From the NCBI RefSeq assembly GCF_000344685.1, contig NW_006920413.1, positions 2,264,615-2,328,614 of the forward strand: a DNA stretch of 64,000 nt, in the 5' to 3' direction. Source of the DNA: Gloeophyllum trabeum ATCC 11539. Taxonomy: Eukaryota; Basidiomycota; Agaricomycetes; Gloeophyllales; Gloeophyllaceae. The notes under the pieces are model-generated. The model ran no database searches. It saw nothing but the letters and a program-made list of their open reading frames with translations, and was not told the origin of the DNA. Positions 1 through 11,610 of the stretch are shown piece after piece. Position 1 is the first letter of the stretch; each line of letters opens with the position of its first letter. Both the position numbers and the translations under genes were made by a program.

Positions 1-3000
1 GCTGCGTTACCTCTGATGCGCGAGCTATGGGAAGCACCTTGGCTAGTATCAGCTCCCTTAAGCCTGAGCAAGTCCGTGATACAGATTATCCTACAAATTG
101 TGAGTGGCGAACATGAAGAGCTTGTTGACCCAGGAGACTTGGCAGGCGCAGTGCCGTCGGGTATCGTCGGGCGGACCCTAGCGGTGGACGAGAATCGCAT
201 TCGCCAGATAATGGACATGGGTTTCCCGCGGTCTGCGGCAGAGCGGGCCTTGATGCGCACGCACAATAACGTCAATGCTGCGACGGAAATGTTACTTGCC
301 CATCCTTTCCCTTTCCCTCCCGACGCGGAGCCTAACGAAGCGTCAGGTCCTCCAGCTCAGGAGGACGTACCGATGGAAATCGGGGAGGCGTCATCAGGAG
401 AGAGCGCGTCTGCTCCATCTCCTGTACATGAGCATACGTCGGACACAACGGAGACAGGCCCTGTGACCAGTGCTCCCCGGAAGACCACGCAAGATTGGCG
501 CAGGGAACTTGATGAGGCCAGGGCTCCATTGAAAGCTCAAATGGGACGGCAAGCTTTGCGGCTCGTTGATGAGCACCCGTCCCTGACGTTTGAAGTTCGT
601 AACGCCTTCATCGGCACAGCTGATGGGTACCAGGTCGAGTCTATACGTCAAATCATCGAGGACATCAAGCGGTTCTCGCCGCAGGCGTATGATATGCAAG
701 AACAGCCACTTTCAGTCAGATGTCGGCTCCTAGCTCTTGTGTTGAATGAGTCTCCGGCTACAGTCGTAAAGGCGATGGATGACGGCAGGACGCTCATGGA
801 CATCTTGTTGGCTTTGCTTCTGTCGAATCAGCCCACGGCTCCCGAAAATAATCCACCTATCCCGAAATGGCTGGCGTCACACTTGTTGGTGGTGGAAGCG
901 CTGTTGGTCCTAGCTCAAGAGCCTACTACAATCACGCTACCAAAGGAAGGCGAACAGATTGACAAGGGGAACCTTAGAATAGGCCCCGACTATGCCGAGG
1001 CACGGTCAACCCTCTTCAATTTCTGCATGCGTCTCCTCGCGCTTCCCAATTTGCCGCGCGACGAACTCCTATCCGCCCTGCGGCTACTCGTGCTGCTTAC
1101 CTGTGACCACCAAATGGCGGTTCAATTCGCGAAGCAAGGCGGAGTCTCCCTTGTCTTCCAGCACTTCAGATCACACTCCTCCGGTGATCATACATCCGGT
1201 ATGAAGTCCCACATCACCCTCCTCCTACGCCATATTGTCGAAGACTCCACAGTCCTCCATAATATCATGCGCCAGGAGATCAAGCGCTTCTTATCTCACC
1301 CGCGGACACGTATTGTTGACGTTGGCAGCTATCTAAAGCAGTGCAGCTCTCTAGCTCTCCGTGACCCTGCAGTATTTATCAAGGTCACTGCCTCCATCTG
1401 TCAGCTCTCTCAACCTTATTCTCCCGTTCGCCATATCAGTCTCAAGCCCGCTTCAGAAGAAAAAGGCGTCGCGGATCGTGATTCGCAGGCTGAGACTGCT
1501 TCAGTGACCATGGATCTGGATCCTGTGCCGAGGGAAGGAGACAAGGACGCTGTAAATGGACTGGTGGATCCCATGGTTCATTTCCTAATCACGGAATTAC
1601 ACCAGGCTGTAAAGCCGTCCAGCGACCAGCGAGGGGACGCTTCGAACGCGCAAGCGTCTACTAGTGATACATCCCAGGATCCCACCGCGTCTCCGGCAGC
1701 AGCAGACATCACGAAAGACCCTGCGGAATTGAGCCAGCCAGACTCAGGCTATCCTGCTTTCCTGATACAGTGCTTGACCGAATTGCTCTTCTCTTATGAT
1801 ACTTGTAAATCTGCTTTCCTATCATATTCCTTCAAGCGACGCGGGCAGACGCCAAACAAGGAGCACAGCAACAAGCACAAAGCCGCCGCACTGCATTTCG
1901 TGCTGTCCGACCTGATATCATTCGGGACGATACAACCTCAACCTGATGCCGACTCGCGGAGACGAATTATGCTGTGCAATTGGGCCATGTCCATAATCGT
2001 CGCTCTCTGTGTTGATACCTTCTCTGGGCAAGACGTTAGAGACATACCCGCAGATGTCGTTGCAGCTCGCAAGATTGTGATTGAGGCGATTGGGCGAGCT
2101 ATCCGAGATCTTCCTAGTTCAGAGCCGGTAGACTCCCGGTACGGTCGCCTTTTGGCCCTGGCCGACCTCTGCAACCGTTTGCTCACCGTGAGATTCAACC
2201 TCGGCACTCGTAAGGCGCAAGATGAGAGCCCTACTCATATTGGCAAAATCATGTTGGAGAAGAATTTTGTAGCGACGTTGACCAACGCTCTAGGCGAAGT
2301 GGACCTGAATTATCCCAACGTCCGCGGCGTCGTGACCGCTTTGCTGCGTCCTCTGGAACATTTGTAAGTCTATCGTTCATTAATAACATATATGTCTCAC
2401 ACTGGGTCCTCAGGACCAAGATTGCTATCAGGATGAGTCGAGCCTCGGACAAGAATAAAGAAGCACTTGAGGAAAAGACCGAGAGTGTGGATGATGGAGT
2501 CCTTTCCGAGGAGGATGAAGATATGGATCGACTGGATAGAGAGGAAACCCCGGATTTGTACAGGAATTCTTCTCTTGGCATGTGCGTACCACCCAGCCCT
2601 GAAGGAATACTTAACGCTATATTGACTCCGTATTCAAATGAATGGCAGGTATGGCGGGGTGAGCATCAGTTCCGATCAGTTTGTCTATAGTTACTCATAT
2701 TAACCAGGAAATGGAGGACGTCCATTATTCCGCAGAAGAGGACATGGACGAAGACGAAGAAGATGAGGATGAAGACGTGGAGATGGACTTTGGCAATGAC
2801 GAGACTGGGAGCGAAGATACTTCTGAGGATGAGGAAGAGGTGGATAACGAGGAGCTGGAAAATGAGAGTGAGGCTTCTGAGGATGGCTGGGAAGATGAAG
2901 AGGAGGAAGTAGAAGAGGAAGAAGGACTTGTTGAAAATGATGAAGCTGTAGACGATGATGATGGTGAAGAGGATGATGGCGAGGAGGCAGGTGAGGGACA

Positions 3001-6000
3001 GATCATTTGGCAGGTAAGTGTTGGGTTCCTCCAGGTAATTATAGCTTCATCTCCTTTCAAGGATGTGCCAGTCGGGGAGGACGTCGCTGACGCGGGTGAA
3101 GACGTCGATGAGGAGGATGTCCGAGGTACGGTCATGCTCTGGGCTGTGTTGGCAGACCATTGATGTTACAACAGGAAATGTCCATTTCATACATGAAGAA
3201 CTGGACGAAGAAGAGGACGCTGTCTCCATGGGCGATAAGTAAGTATAGCCCAATCTCTAGCTCCAGTCTGTCATACCACCAGCCAATCTGACATCGTCCT
3301 CAGTTATGACGAGATAGGTATTCTTGAGGCGGATGAGATGAACCAGCCCAGCGGGGACGACGTGTTCGGCTTCGACCCTGCCATCGCTAACCTGATTGCG
3401 TCTCCAGGGTGGTTTTTTGGAGCTGATCGTTCAGGACGTCGTCGCGGTGGTGAGTTTTAACTTCTTTACTATTGCTGCGTATTGAGAGCGACGCAGTAGC
3501 CAATGACGATATGAACATTTTCGGGCGAGTAGGCAATGTCGGCTCGTCTGTTCCGGAACCCACCACTCATCCTCTACTGCTCGACAATTCTACGTCTGGT
3601 AACAGGGTGCCCACTCAAGGGAGAGGCAACCGTCGGGGCCACCGGGGATTGGGCAACGCATATGGTGACTTCATCCAAACTATTGAAGACGTCATCGGAG
3701 GAGGAGCTATCCAGTTGATCCAGCATGTTTTGGCACCTGGCCGCGGAGCTGGTCCGCAAGAAATTCGTCTCAACGGTGCCGTTCTCAATGTGGAAAGGGG
3801 CACATTACAGCGGCATCCCCGTGGAACGCTCTCCGCCTCGTTGAGGCTTGAAAGAAATCCGCGGGACAATCGATCAAGGACTAGAGAGTTCGAACCCTTT
3901 CTGACGTTGCAGCGCTGGGCAGAGCAGGCGAGAATCTTCCACGGCAAGTTTGTGTCGGATCGTCTCAACAAGTTATCCAACCACGTCGTTATCGCGCTTC
4001 TTCCCGCTGCCATCGAGAACAAAGCGAAGGAGGAGCGAGAACTTGCCCGGCAACGTGAAGAGGCGCAGGCTAAAGCAGATGAAGCTGCGAAAGAGCGGGA
4101 GCGTGCAGCTCAGGCATCCCAAACACAGATACAAGGGGCATCTGACTCTGCTGATCAAGTTGCGCCGTCGCAGGCAAACTCCCTGAGCAATGACGAGGCC
4201 GGACCTCCGACACAACCTGCAGCCGATGTTGATGCTGAAATGATGGACGTACCGGATGCGCCTAGCGATGCTGCTGCGTCGAATGGAGAAGCAGAGGAAG
4301 AACCACCGAACGAAGGCGAGTCTGCACCCCAAGCATCAGCCTCTGGAGCCGAATCGTCCACGAATGCCGAGCGCGTGACGGTGATGATCCATGGCAGTCC
4401 AGTCGATATAACAGACACTGGAATTGATCCTACCTTCCTCGAGGCTCTTCCGGACGACATGCGAGAGGAAGTCCTAAATCAGCACGTCCGTGAACAGCGG
4501 ACTTCAAGAGTGGAACGACCCTCTGATTCACAGATCAGTCCCGAGTTCTTGGACGCCTTGCCCCCAGATATACGGGCAGAGATCATTCAACAGGAGAATT
4601 TGGAGAGGAACCGGCAAGCACAGGAAGCGGGACGCCCACCAACCGGGCCCTCGGAAATGGACGCGGCTAGTATCATCGCTAGTCTGGATCCTCACCTTCG
4701 ACAAGCAGTACTTCTGGATCAGGAGGATGGGTTCATACAGTCTTTGCCGTCGCATATGATCGCCGAAGCCGGCGTATTCAGAGAGGCTCTGCCTCGTCGA
4801 CCCCCCGCGCACAACCTCCCTCGAGCTGCTAACCGATTCGTGCCTGCCCGGAAGCCTCCCACGCCCCGTGACGCAATCCAGTTGCTAGACAAGGCAGGGA
4901 TTGTGATCCTGGCTCGATTACTGTTCTTCCCTCACGTCCTCAAGAAAAATCTTCTGTTCCAAGTACTCGTGAATCTCTGTGAAAATGCGAAAACCCGTAC
5001 GGAGTTGTTTAACCTGCTGTTGAACATTCTCCAAGATGGATCAGGCGATTTGTCCGCCGTAGATAAGAGTTTCTCTCAGATGTCTTTCCGCAACGTGAAG
5101 TCGCCATCTCAGCAGACTCCAAGAAGCTCCGGAAAGCAGAAGGCTACCTCTGATTACTTTAGCTCACTCCTGCCCCAGCACGAGGCCGTTCCGGACGTCA
5201 TTGCTCAACGGTGTCTTGATGCCCTGACCTTCATTGTAAACTCAAGTGATCACTTCCCCCTGTTCTTCTTGACAGAGCATGAGCTGCCGGTTGGTCTTCG
5301 AAGAACGGGATCCAAGAAAGGGAAGGGGAAAGAAAAACAGGGCGCTCAGACATACTATCCTATAGTCTTACTGCTAGGGCTTCTGGATCGTCAATCCCTC
5401 CTCAAGGCCCCCACCATTATGGAGTCTGTGGTCAGTTTACTCGCTACGATAACTCGACCTCTTTCCAGCCTGCCCAACGTCGAGAAACGAACTGTAGACT
5501 CTATCGAGGGATCGACTACTCAGGGGCAACAAGCAAACGTTGCGGAAAATACTGCTGCAGAAAGCCGCAATTCAGATGTCCCAGCAGAGACACCATCGAA
5601 TGGTATGAGCGATGCATAGCAGTTTGATTGGACACTAATTACCTTTATCTGTTGTCGGTCGATAGCCGCCGCTCTCAATGAACAGCAGGCAGTCGGTCCT
5701 CAAGGCAGCTCAGATCCTACACCTGAGGAGAAGATGCTCTTGGCAAATCCTCCCCAAATACCTCACGCTGTTCTCCGATTTGTCGTCAACATACTAACTG
5801 CCGGGGAATGCTCTGGTCGTACTTTCCAGCAAAGTCTAGCACTAATTCAGCATCTCTCAGCTATTCCCGATGCACGGGAAGTGATCGCTCAAGAGCTCAA
5901 GTCCAGAGCACAGGAACTGGGTCAATCTCTATATGCGGACCTTGATGCCCTTGCAGAAGTCCTTACACGCGCGGAAGGGGACGTGCTGGGCAGCCCAGTT

Positions 6001-7806
6001 GCTTCGAAATTTGCATCGGCTTCGTCAGATCAAGCCAAGTTGCTCCGAGTGCTGAAGACTATCGATTACATGTACTCCCCACGTACCGGGACGGCCAATG
6101 AAGCGGACCAGGAGAAGGTACAAAGTATATACGAGTCCTTCCGGTTCACGCCGCTCTGGCGACGTCTCGGCGATTGCCTGTCCGTCATTGAAGAACGACC
6201 GGAACTTGAACATATAGCTACCGTCCTGCTGCCGCTCATCGAGTCGTTGATGGTTGTTTGCAAGTATGTGGGGCCCAAAACTGCTAATGCAGGGACTGCG
6301 AGACTATTGCGCGGTGCATCGTCTCCACGTTCTCCGGTCACTGCCCGCGAGTCCATGGAAGACCTGTTCATCTCCTTCACAGATGCTCATCGGAAAGTCT
6401 TGAACCTTATGGTTCGCAATAATCCATCCTTGATGAGCGGCTCGTTCTCCCTCCTTGTCAACAATCCTCGCGTTCTCGATTTTGATAACAAGCGCAACTA
6501 TTTCAACCAACAACTCCACCGCCGACCTCACTCCCGGGATGCCCATACCACTCTACAATTGAATGTTCGCCGGTCACGCGTTTTCGAAGACAGTGTCCAG
6601 CATTTGCAACGCAAAACCGGAGATCAGATCAAGTACGGCAAACTCAGTGTGCGGTTCTATGATGAAGAGGGTGTGGATGCGGGAGGCGTCACTCGAGAGT
6701 GGTTCCAGATCTTGGCACGACAGATGTTTGATCCAAACAATGCCTTATTCCAGCCTTGTGCCGCCGACAAGCTGACATACCAGCCGAACAGCAGGTCCTG
6801 GATCAACCCCGAACACCTGATCTTCTTCAAGTTCGTGGGTCGTGTTATCGGGAAAGCGATCTACGACGGCCGATTACTGGACGCCTACTTTGCACGAAGC
6901 TTGTACAGGCAAATATTGGGCAAGCCCGTCGACTACAGAGACGTAGAATGGGTCGACCCCGAATACTATAACTCACTCTGCTGGATCTTAGAGAATGATC
7001 CTAGCCCTCTCGATCTAACATTCAGCGTCGAGGCAGATGAAGTAAGTTCTAGACTAAGTCCGTATCCTAAAAGTTCATATCTGAATACATATCCCCTTCT
7101 AGTTCGGTACGACCAAAGTCATTCCCTTGAAAGAAGGCGGTACCTCCATTCCAGTAACCCAGGAGAATAAGAAGGAATTCGTACAGCTGTCCGCGCAGTA
7201 TAGATTGTACCTGTCTACGAAGGATCAGATCGAAGCTCTTCTTGCTGGCTTCTACGAAATCATCCCGAAGGATCTCATAGCAATCGTATGTTTCTCTTTG
7301 GTGCTGTGATGATTTCATTCTTACGAGCGCAAATCCCCCGTAGTTCAATGAGCAAGAACTGGAGCTCCTCATCTCCGGGACTCCTGACATCGACGTCGAT
7401 GAGTGGCGGGCAGCAACCGAGTATCACGGCTACTCTAGCTCTGATCCTGTCATCGTCTGGTGGTGGCGAGCGCTCAAGTCATTCAATCGTGATGAACGAG
7501 CCAAAGTTCTGAGTTTCGCCACTGGAACCGCTCGTGTGCCTCTCGGCGGCTTCACAGAATTGCAAGGCGTTCAAGGGACGCAGAGATTCTCAATACACAA
7601 AGCATACGGGGATCCGGACCGTCTGCCGCAGGCTCATACCTGTAAGTTCTACCCCGACATATAATACAGCTACCATGAGTAAGCTAACCTGCACACGATA
7701 AGGCTTCAATCAAATTGACTTGCCTCAATACACTTCATATGAGATGCTTCGGCAACAATTATTACTAGCCATTAATGAGGGTGGGGAAGGCTTCGGTTTC
7801 GCATGA
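1..7806 (+). CDS. TOM1: TOM1/HUWE1-type HECT E3 ubiquitin ligase, 5' end outside window
   Basis: Large HECT-type ubiquitin ligase; TOM1/HUWE1 proteins act in nucleus and cytosol on excess histones, ribosomal proteins and other substrates. The reading frame is open from base 1, so the gene begins upstream. A UBA domain lies near residues 58-98 (motif [15 protein letters not shown]). A long helical region follows, then a strongly acidic stretch (about 2708-3013, runs of E and D), a DUF4414-like region with paired motifs [13 protein letters not shown] and [13 protein letters not shown] (about 4435-4590), and a HECT domain from about 6360 to the stop. HECT landmarks are [15 protein letters not shown] and [17 protein letters not shown]. 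The catalytic cysteine is in HTCFNQIDLP; its codon is split by the last intron (T at 7641, GC at 7703-7704). Introns seen include 2364-2413, 2582-2648, 2659-2707, 3014-3061, about 7040-7103, about 7286-7344 and 7642-7702. A 10-nt exon lies at 2649-2658. The frame stays intact to TGA at 7804-7806. Family assignment is very secure. Confidence 0.95.
2649..2658 (+). other. TOM1: 10-nt micro-exon in TOM1
   Basis: Between donor GTGCGT at 2582 and the exon starting at 2708, the segment GTATGGCGGG is preceded by CAG and followed by GTGAGC. Including it restores phase and gives the peptide [15 protein letters not shown]; without it the flanking exons are out of frame with each other. Inferred from phase and from the expected TOM1-family wording; no transcript data. 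Confidence 0.75.
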
Positions 7807-8097
7807 GTAGGGAGGCGTGTGTGCTGTCGGCAGTTATCGAATCTTGTAGAATTACATCGCATCTTTGTACATACTCGCATCATCTATCCTGTAGCTCTGA
7901 CACCCCGATATAAGCTTGGAGTTTCCCCCTCAAGGATGGCAGTGTCATGATATTCCGCGCCCGGTATCTCGTTCGCCGGTTCCTTGTGCAACGTGACCAT
8001 GTTTGCATACTAGGGCATACGCTTGCGCATGAATCTCACGGATATACATACAGGGCTAACACTCCAAGGATAGGATGAGGCTTCCCCGCCATCCATC

Positions 8098-9555
8098 ATG
8101 CGTGCCTTCGTTATTGAGAGCTACGCCCATCCCTCGAAGATTAGTCTGACCTCAGACTTCCCCGACCCGAAGCCCGGCCCTCGGGATGTGTTGGTAGATG
8201 TCTACAGTGGCGGTCTGAACTTCTTCGACGTGCGTATCCATCTCTTGTACTGGTAGTACTTTCACCGGGACCGTTGGTTGTCATGTCCAGATACTGCAAT
8301 GTCAAGGCAAATACCAGAATCAGCCTCCCATGCCGTTCGTTCTTGGGATGGAATTTGCAGGTCGCATCTCGTCAAACTCGCCTATTCCCAATGGCTGCAG
8401 CTTTAAACCTGGTGATCGGGTGTTCGGTGGTGCTCAGGGCGCTTTCGGGGAGAAAGTCGCGGTGCCATTGAACAATATCCTGCCGATCCCCGACAATATC
8501 TCGTATGACCAGGCGGCAGGTACGTGTCAGGGCGAAGGGAAATTCGTGCTGCTGAAGTCGTATTCAACACTGGCAGGCCTGTACGTTACTTGGCCAACGA
8601 GTTATGAAGCCCTTGTTGGGCGGGCGGTGCTCAAATCAGGTGCGTTTGCGAGGAGGTTTGCCTCAATAGGCATGCGTCCTGATATTGTTCAGGGGAATGG
8701 GTCTTGGTCACGGCTTCCGCAGGAGGAGTAGGCATCGCAGCTGTGCAGCTAGCCAAAGGTAGGTGCTCACATGATATCAAACTCTTCGCCGCAGCTGAAT
8801 GCTGGTTATGCAGCCCTTGGAGCCAAGGTGATCGCTGCCGCAGGCTCACGAGCGAAGCTCGAGGTATCGAAGAACTTCGGGGGTGCCGACTTCGGCGTGG
8901 ACTACACGAAGCCTGGGTGGCAACAGGAAGTCCTGAACATCACTGGAGGGAAGGGGGTGGATGTGATTTATGATCCTGTCGGGCTTATCAAAGGTTCGTG
9001 CCAACCATACACACCCAGATGCTTTGTTTTTCACGCTCTCGTATAGACTCCTTAAAATGCATAGCATGGAAAGGGAGAGCGCTGGTTGTCGGGTTTGCCG
9101 CCGGTTCTATTGAGAAGGCATTGCATAATCACTTCTTGATACTGATTCGGAGGCTTACTTCTCGTTTCGCAGCTGCCTCTGAATCTCGTCCTTCTGAAGA
9201 ATATATCTATTGTAGGTATTCATTGGGGTGCATATGCTAGTGCGTATTCGTTATTATCTGCCTCCTGAAATTGGGTTGATACCCATTGTCTCCAGAGAAT
9301 GAGCCTGCCCATATGTCAAAGGTGTGGCAGGATCTCATGGAGTAAGTTATCAGTACCAGCATCTATCTACCGACGTTCCCTTCCTGACGAAAGCCTAGGT
9401 TGATGTCGTCCGGGCGCGTGAAGCCGGTTGTTTATTCAGAAGTTTGGCCTTTCGATAGACTGGCTGATGGGTTGGTGGCCATTGAGAAACGGCAGACATG
9501 GGGGAAGGCTGTTGTTCGAATCCGTGAAGACGACAGCGTGCAAGCTCGGTTGTAG
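8098..9555 (+). CDS. MDR-family NAD(P)H quinone oxidoreductase (zeta-crystallin-like)
   Basis: Zinc-independent medium-chain dehydrogenase/reductase of the quinone oxidoreductase group, expected to use NADPH to reduce quinones or activated alkenes in the cytosol. Start ATG at 8098 gives MRAFVIESYAHPSKISL and a GroES-like N-terminal fold (PRDVLVDVYSGGLNFFD, then FVLGMEFAGRI and FKPGDRVFGG). The Rossmann nucleotide site is VLVTASAGGVGIAAVQLAK, followed by ALGAKVIAAAGSRAKLEV and GGKGVDVIYDPVG. Later exons give GRALVVGFAAGSIEK and LPLNLVLLKNISIVGIHWGAY, and the end is the usual GKAVVRIREDD type. No structural-zinc cysteine cluster is seen, which fits the QOR branch. About eight exons with introns near 50-65 nt are needed. 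Stop TAG is 9553-9555. It starts 292 nt after TOM1 in the same direction. Family is clear; substrate is unknown. Confidence 0.88.
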
Positions 9556-9904
9556 ATTGTTTTTACCGCAGCCACCTGCAGTCTGCCTACCGGACAACCC
9601 TAGACGGCCGTCCCCAACCATCTTCCATAAGTTCCATGTACTTTAGCGAATTGTCAAGTCGTGGAAGCCATTCTTGAATGTGCTGCCTTTCAGCAGTATT
9701 TCGAAATCGATGCACATGCGGCTCATATAAGCAAGCCAATCAGACGCGTAATACGCGTCGACGCGTTTCGGGTTGTCACACGGCCTGTTTCAGGGCCACA
9801 CGTTCTGCACCTGCCAGTGTCTTTGCACTTCCCGTTTCGCGTAACTTCCTATATCTATACAGCACGCGACGGGTTCCCATTATTGCTTTCAAAGGCCAGG
9901 AACA
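9556..9904. other. Intergenic spacer, no gene seen
   Basis: Short region between the quinone oxidoreductase stop and the next predicted start. Overlapping open frames here show no recognisable motif. It presumably holds the 3' UTR of the upstream gene and the promoter of the downstream one. Confidence 0.5.
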
Positions 9905-11610
9905 ATGCTGCTCAGTGGTCCCGCCAATGATGAAAGGGACATGACCAAGAATCAGCGGGCACTCGTGGATGCCTGCTTCGAGGAAGGCCAGTATGAGGCC
10001 GGCATATCACTACTTATGCAGTTACGTTCCCCGAGGTACAGGCCGTCGCCGTAGGTGCATGCTGTCTGAGCGCACAGACCCATCCCTGACTGTGTTTCTG
10101 CATGTTAGGTCGCATATACGTCAACTACTGTACATTGCATTATATCCGCCTCCGGACAGAGAGAGTGAGGGACTCAAGGCTGTATATGCGTCTCCTAGCA
10201 AGATAGCTCCCGCGAAACAGAAGAAGTCTGCGCTTGTTCCTACTCTTACAGCATCTGAGGCTGCACGTCAATGCTTGACGTCCTTCGCGGCGACGAATAC
10301 TCCTGCATCTATTCTGCGTGCCTTGCCGAGCTACCCAGGCCCTGAAGAGCCCGTGGCCGACGAGGCACACGACATAGGGGACGAAGATGAAGACTCCTTC
10401 ATATCTCGTGAAGCCACCAACATAAAGCAGTGTAAGAACTGCTGGGCAGTCTTGCGCGAGGGATTCATCAATTGCAGTAATAATGAGTCGTCTGCGAGGG
10501 ACAAGTCCACTAGACGTAGGAAATCCACGTGGGACGGTGGCAGTGATAAAGATAGCGAGATCCTGGATCCAGAGGCGCCTGCGATGGTTGGCCCACAGTC
10601 ATGGCCTGTCCTCGACTGGCTCCTTGACGTCTTCGAGAAAGACGAACGCCTTACGGAGAATAGCGGAAACCGTAAGCGCTGATATGCGAGCCTCCTTCAA
10701 GACTAACGATCGCTCTAATAGCGCGGTACTCCCCTCTTCTGTTACGCCAGATCCCTCCTGCAAGGGCCGGCACAGGGTCACGGTGGGAAGCCGACATCCC
10801 CCTTGACATAGTGTTCTATTGCTTGAATCAACCAGAACCGTCCCGGAGATTTGCTGGCGCTCGATTGATGAAGTTGGTGCGTACAATTTCCGGCTTGATC
10901 GTAATGCGTCAAATATTTACGCTCAATCCCAGATGGTCAACTTAACCTCCGTGGTATATTTCGACGCAGCTATTTTCACTAGCGCTGTTTTTGCGCGATT
11001 GACTGCGCAGAAGTATCCAAGCTTCTCCGAGTTCTTCTCAGTCCTGCCTGCATCCCTGGTCGGGAGTAAGTTCAAATTGGCATTGTGCCGGAAGTATCTT
11101 GTTCGCCCTTCAGGGCAAAGTGCCCAGGCAGCAAGTGGCCCCAGGTTTCAGGGCCGAATACAACCCCGCGCCCGACGACGAGGGGGTGTTCAAACCGGAG
11201 TCGCAGAAACCGCACAAAACTCGAAGCCTACCTCTTCCGACCCTCATCCCCATACTATAGCCAGCAAACTCCCGGTCCCTCCCGCCGGTGAGGTTCTCAC
11301 CTCTCTCCAGGCTTCTCGTGCGGATCGGAGAATCGAAGAGCTAAAGATAAAGTTCGAATGGATCGTGACATACGGAAAGGTCCAGGAAGCAGTACCTCCT
11401 GAAGGTAAAGACAACGAGTGGATTCGGTTACTTGAAGATGGGGCTTTCAAGAGGGCTGTGGGGCAAACTTTTGAGGAGACGCCGGGCGACACAGGAGAGC
11501 AGGATGTCTGTCAGTGTATGAAGGAGCTACTCCTAGACATGCTAAGTCACTGGCAAAACATCGACGCCCCCGCAGGGCCTGCCGGGCAGTGTGACCAGCT
11601 ATGTACTTAG
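9905..11610 (+). CDS. Conserved-looking multi-exon protein of unknown function
   Basis: I do not recognise this gene. ATG at 9905 opens MLLSGPANDERDMTKNQRAL and continues DACFEEGQYEAGISLLMQL, a helical, repeat-like start. Splicing at about 10057 (GTAGGT) to about 10107 yields RYRPSPSHIRQLLYIALYPP, then a 110-residue exon with CKNCWAVLREGF. The next joins give NSGNPRYSPLLLRQIPPARA, RFAGARLMKL and MVNLTSVVYFDAAIFTSAVF. The last exon contains RRIEELKIKFEWIVTYGKVQ and stops at 11608-11610. Intron phases agree at each join, which supports a real gene. The stretch 11085-11260 is doubtful: the annotated frame is basic and low-complexity, while another frame reads VAPGFRAEYNPAPDDEGVFK and looks more protein-like, so a splice alternative or frameshift is possible. 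No signal peptide or membrane segment is seen. Confidence 0.55.

Noticed and set aside
2725..3135. 136-codon Ser-rich open frame on the minus strand
   Set aside because: Mirror of the Glu/Asp-rich exon of TOM1; acidic codons read as serine on the other strand.
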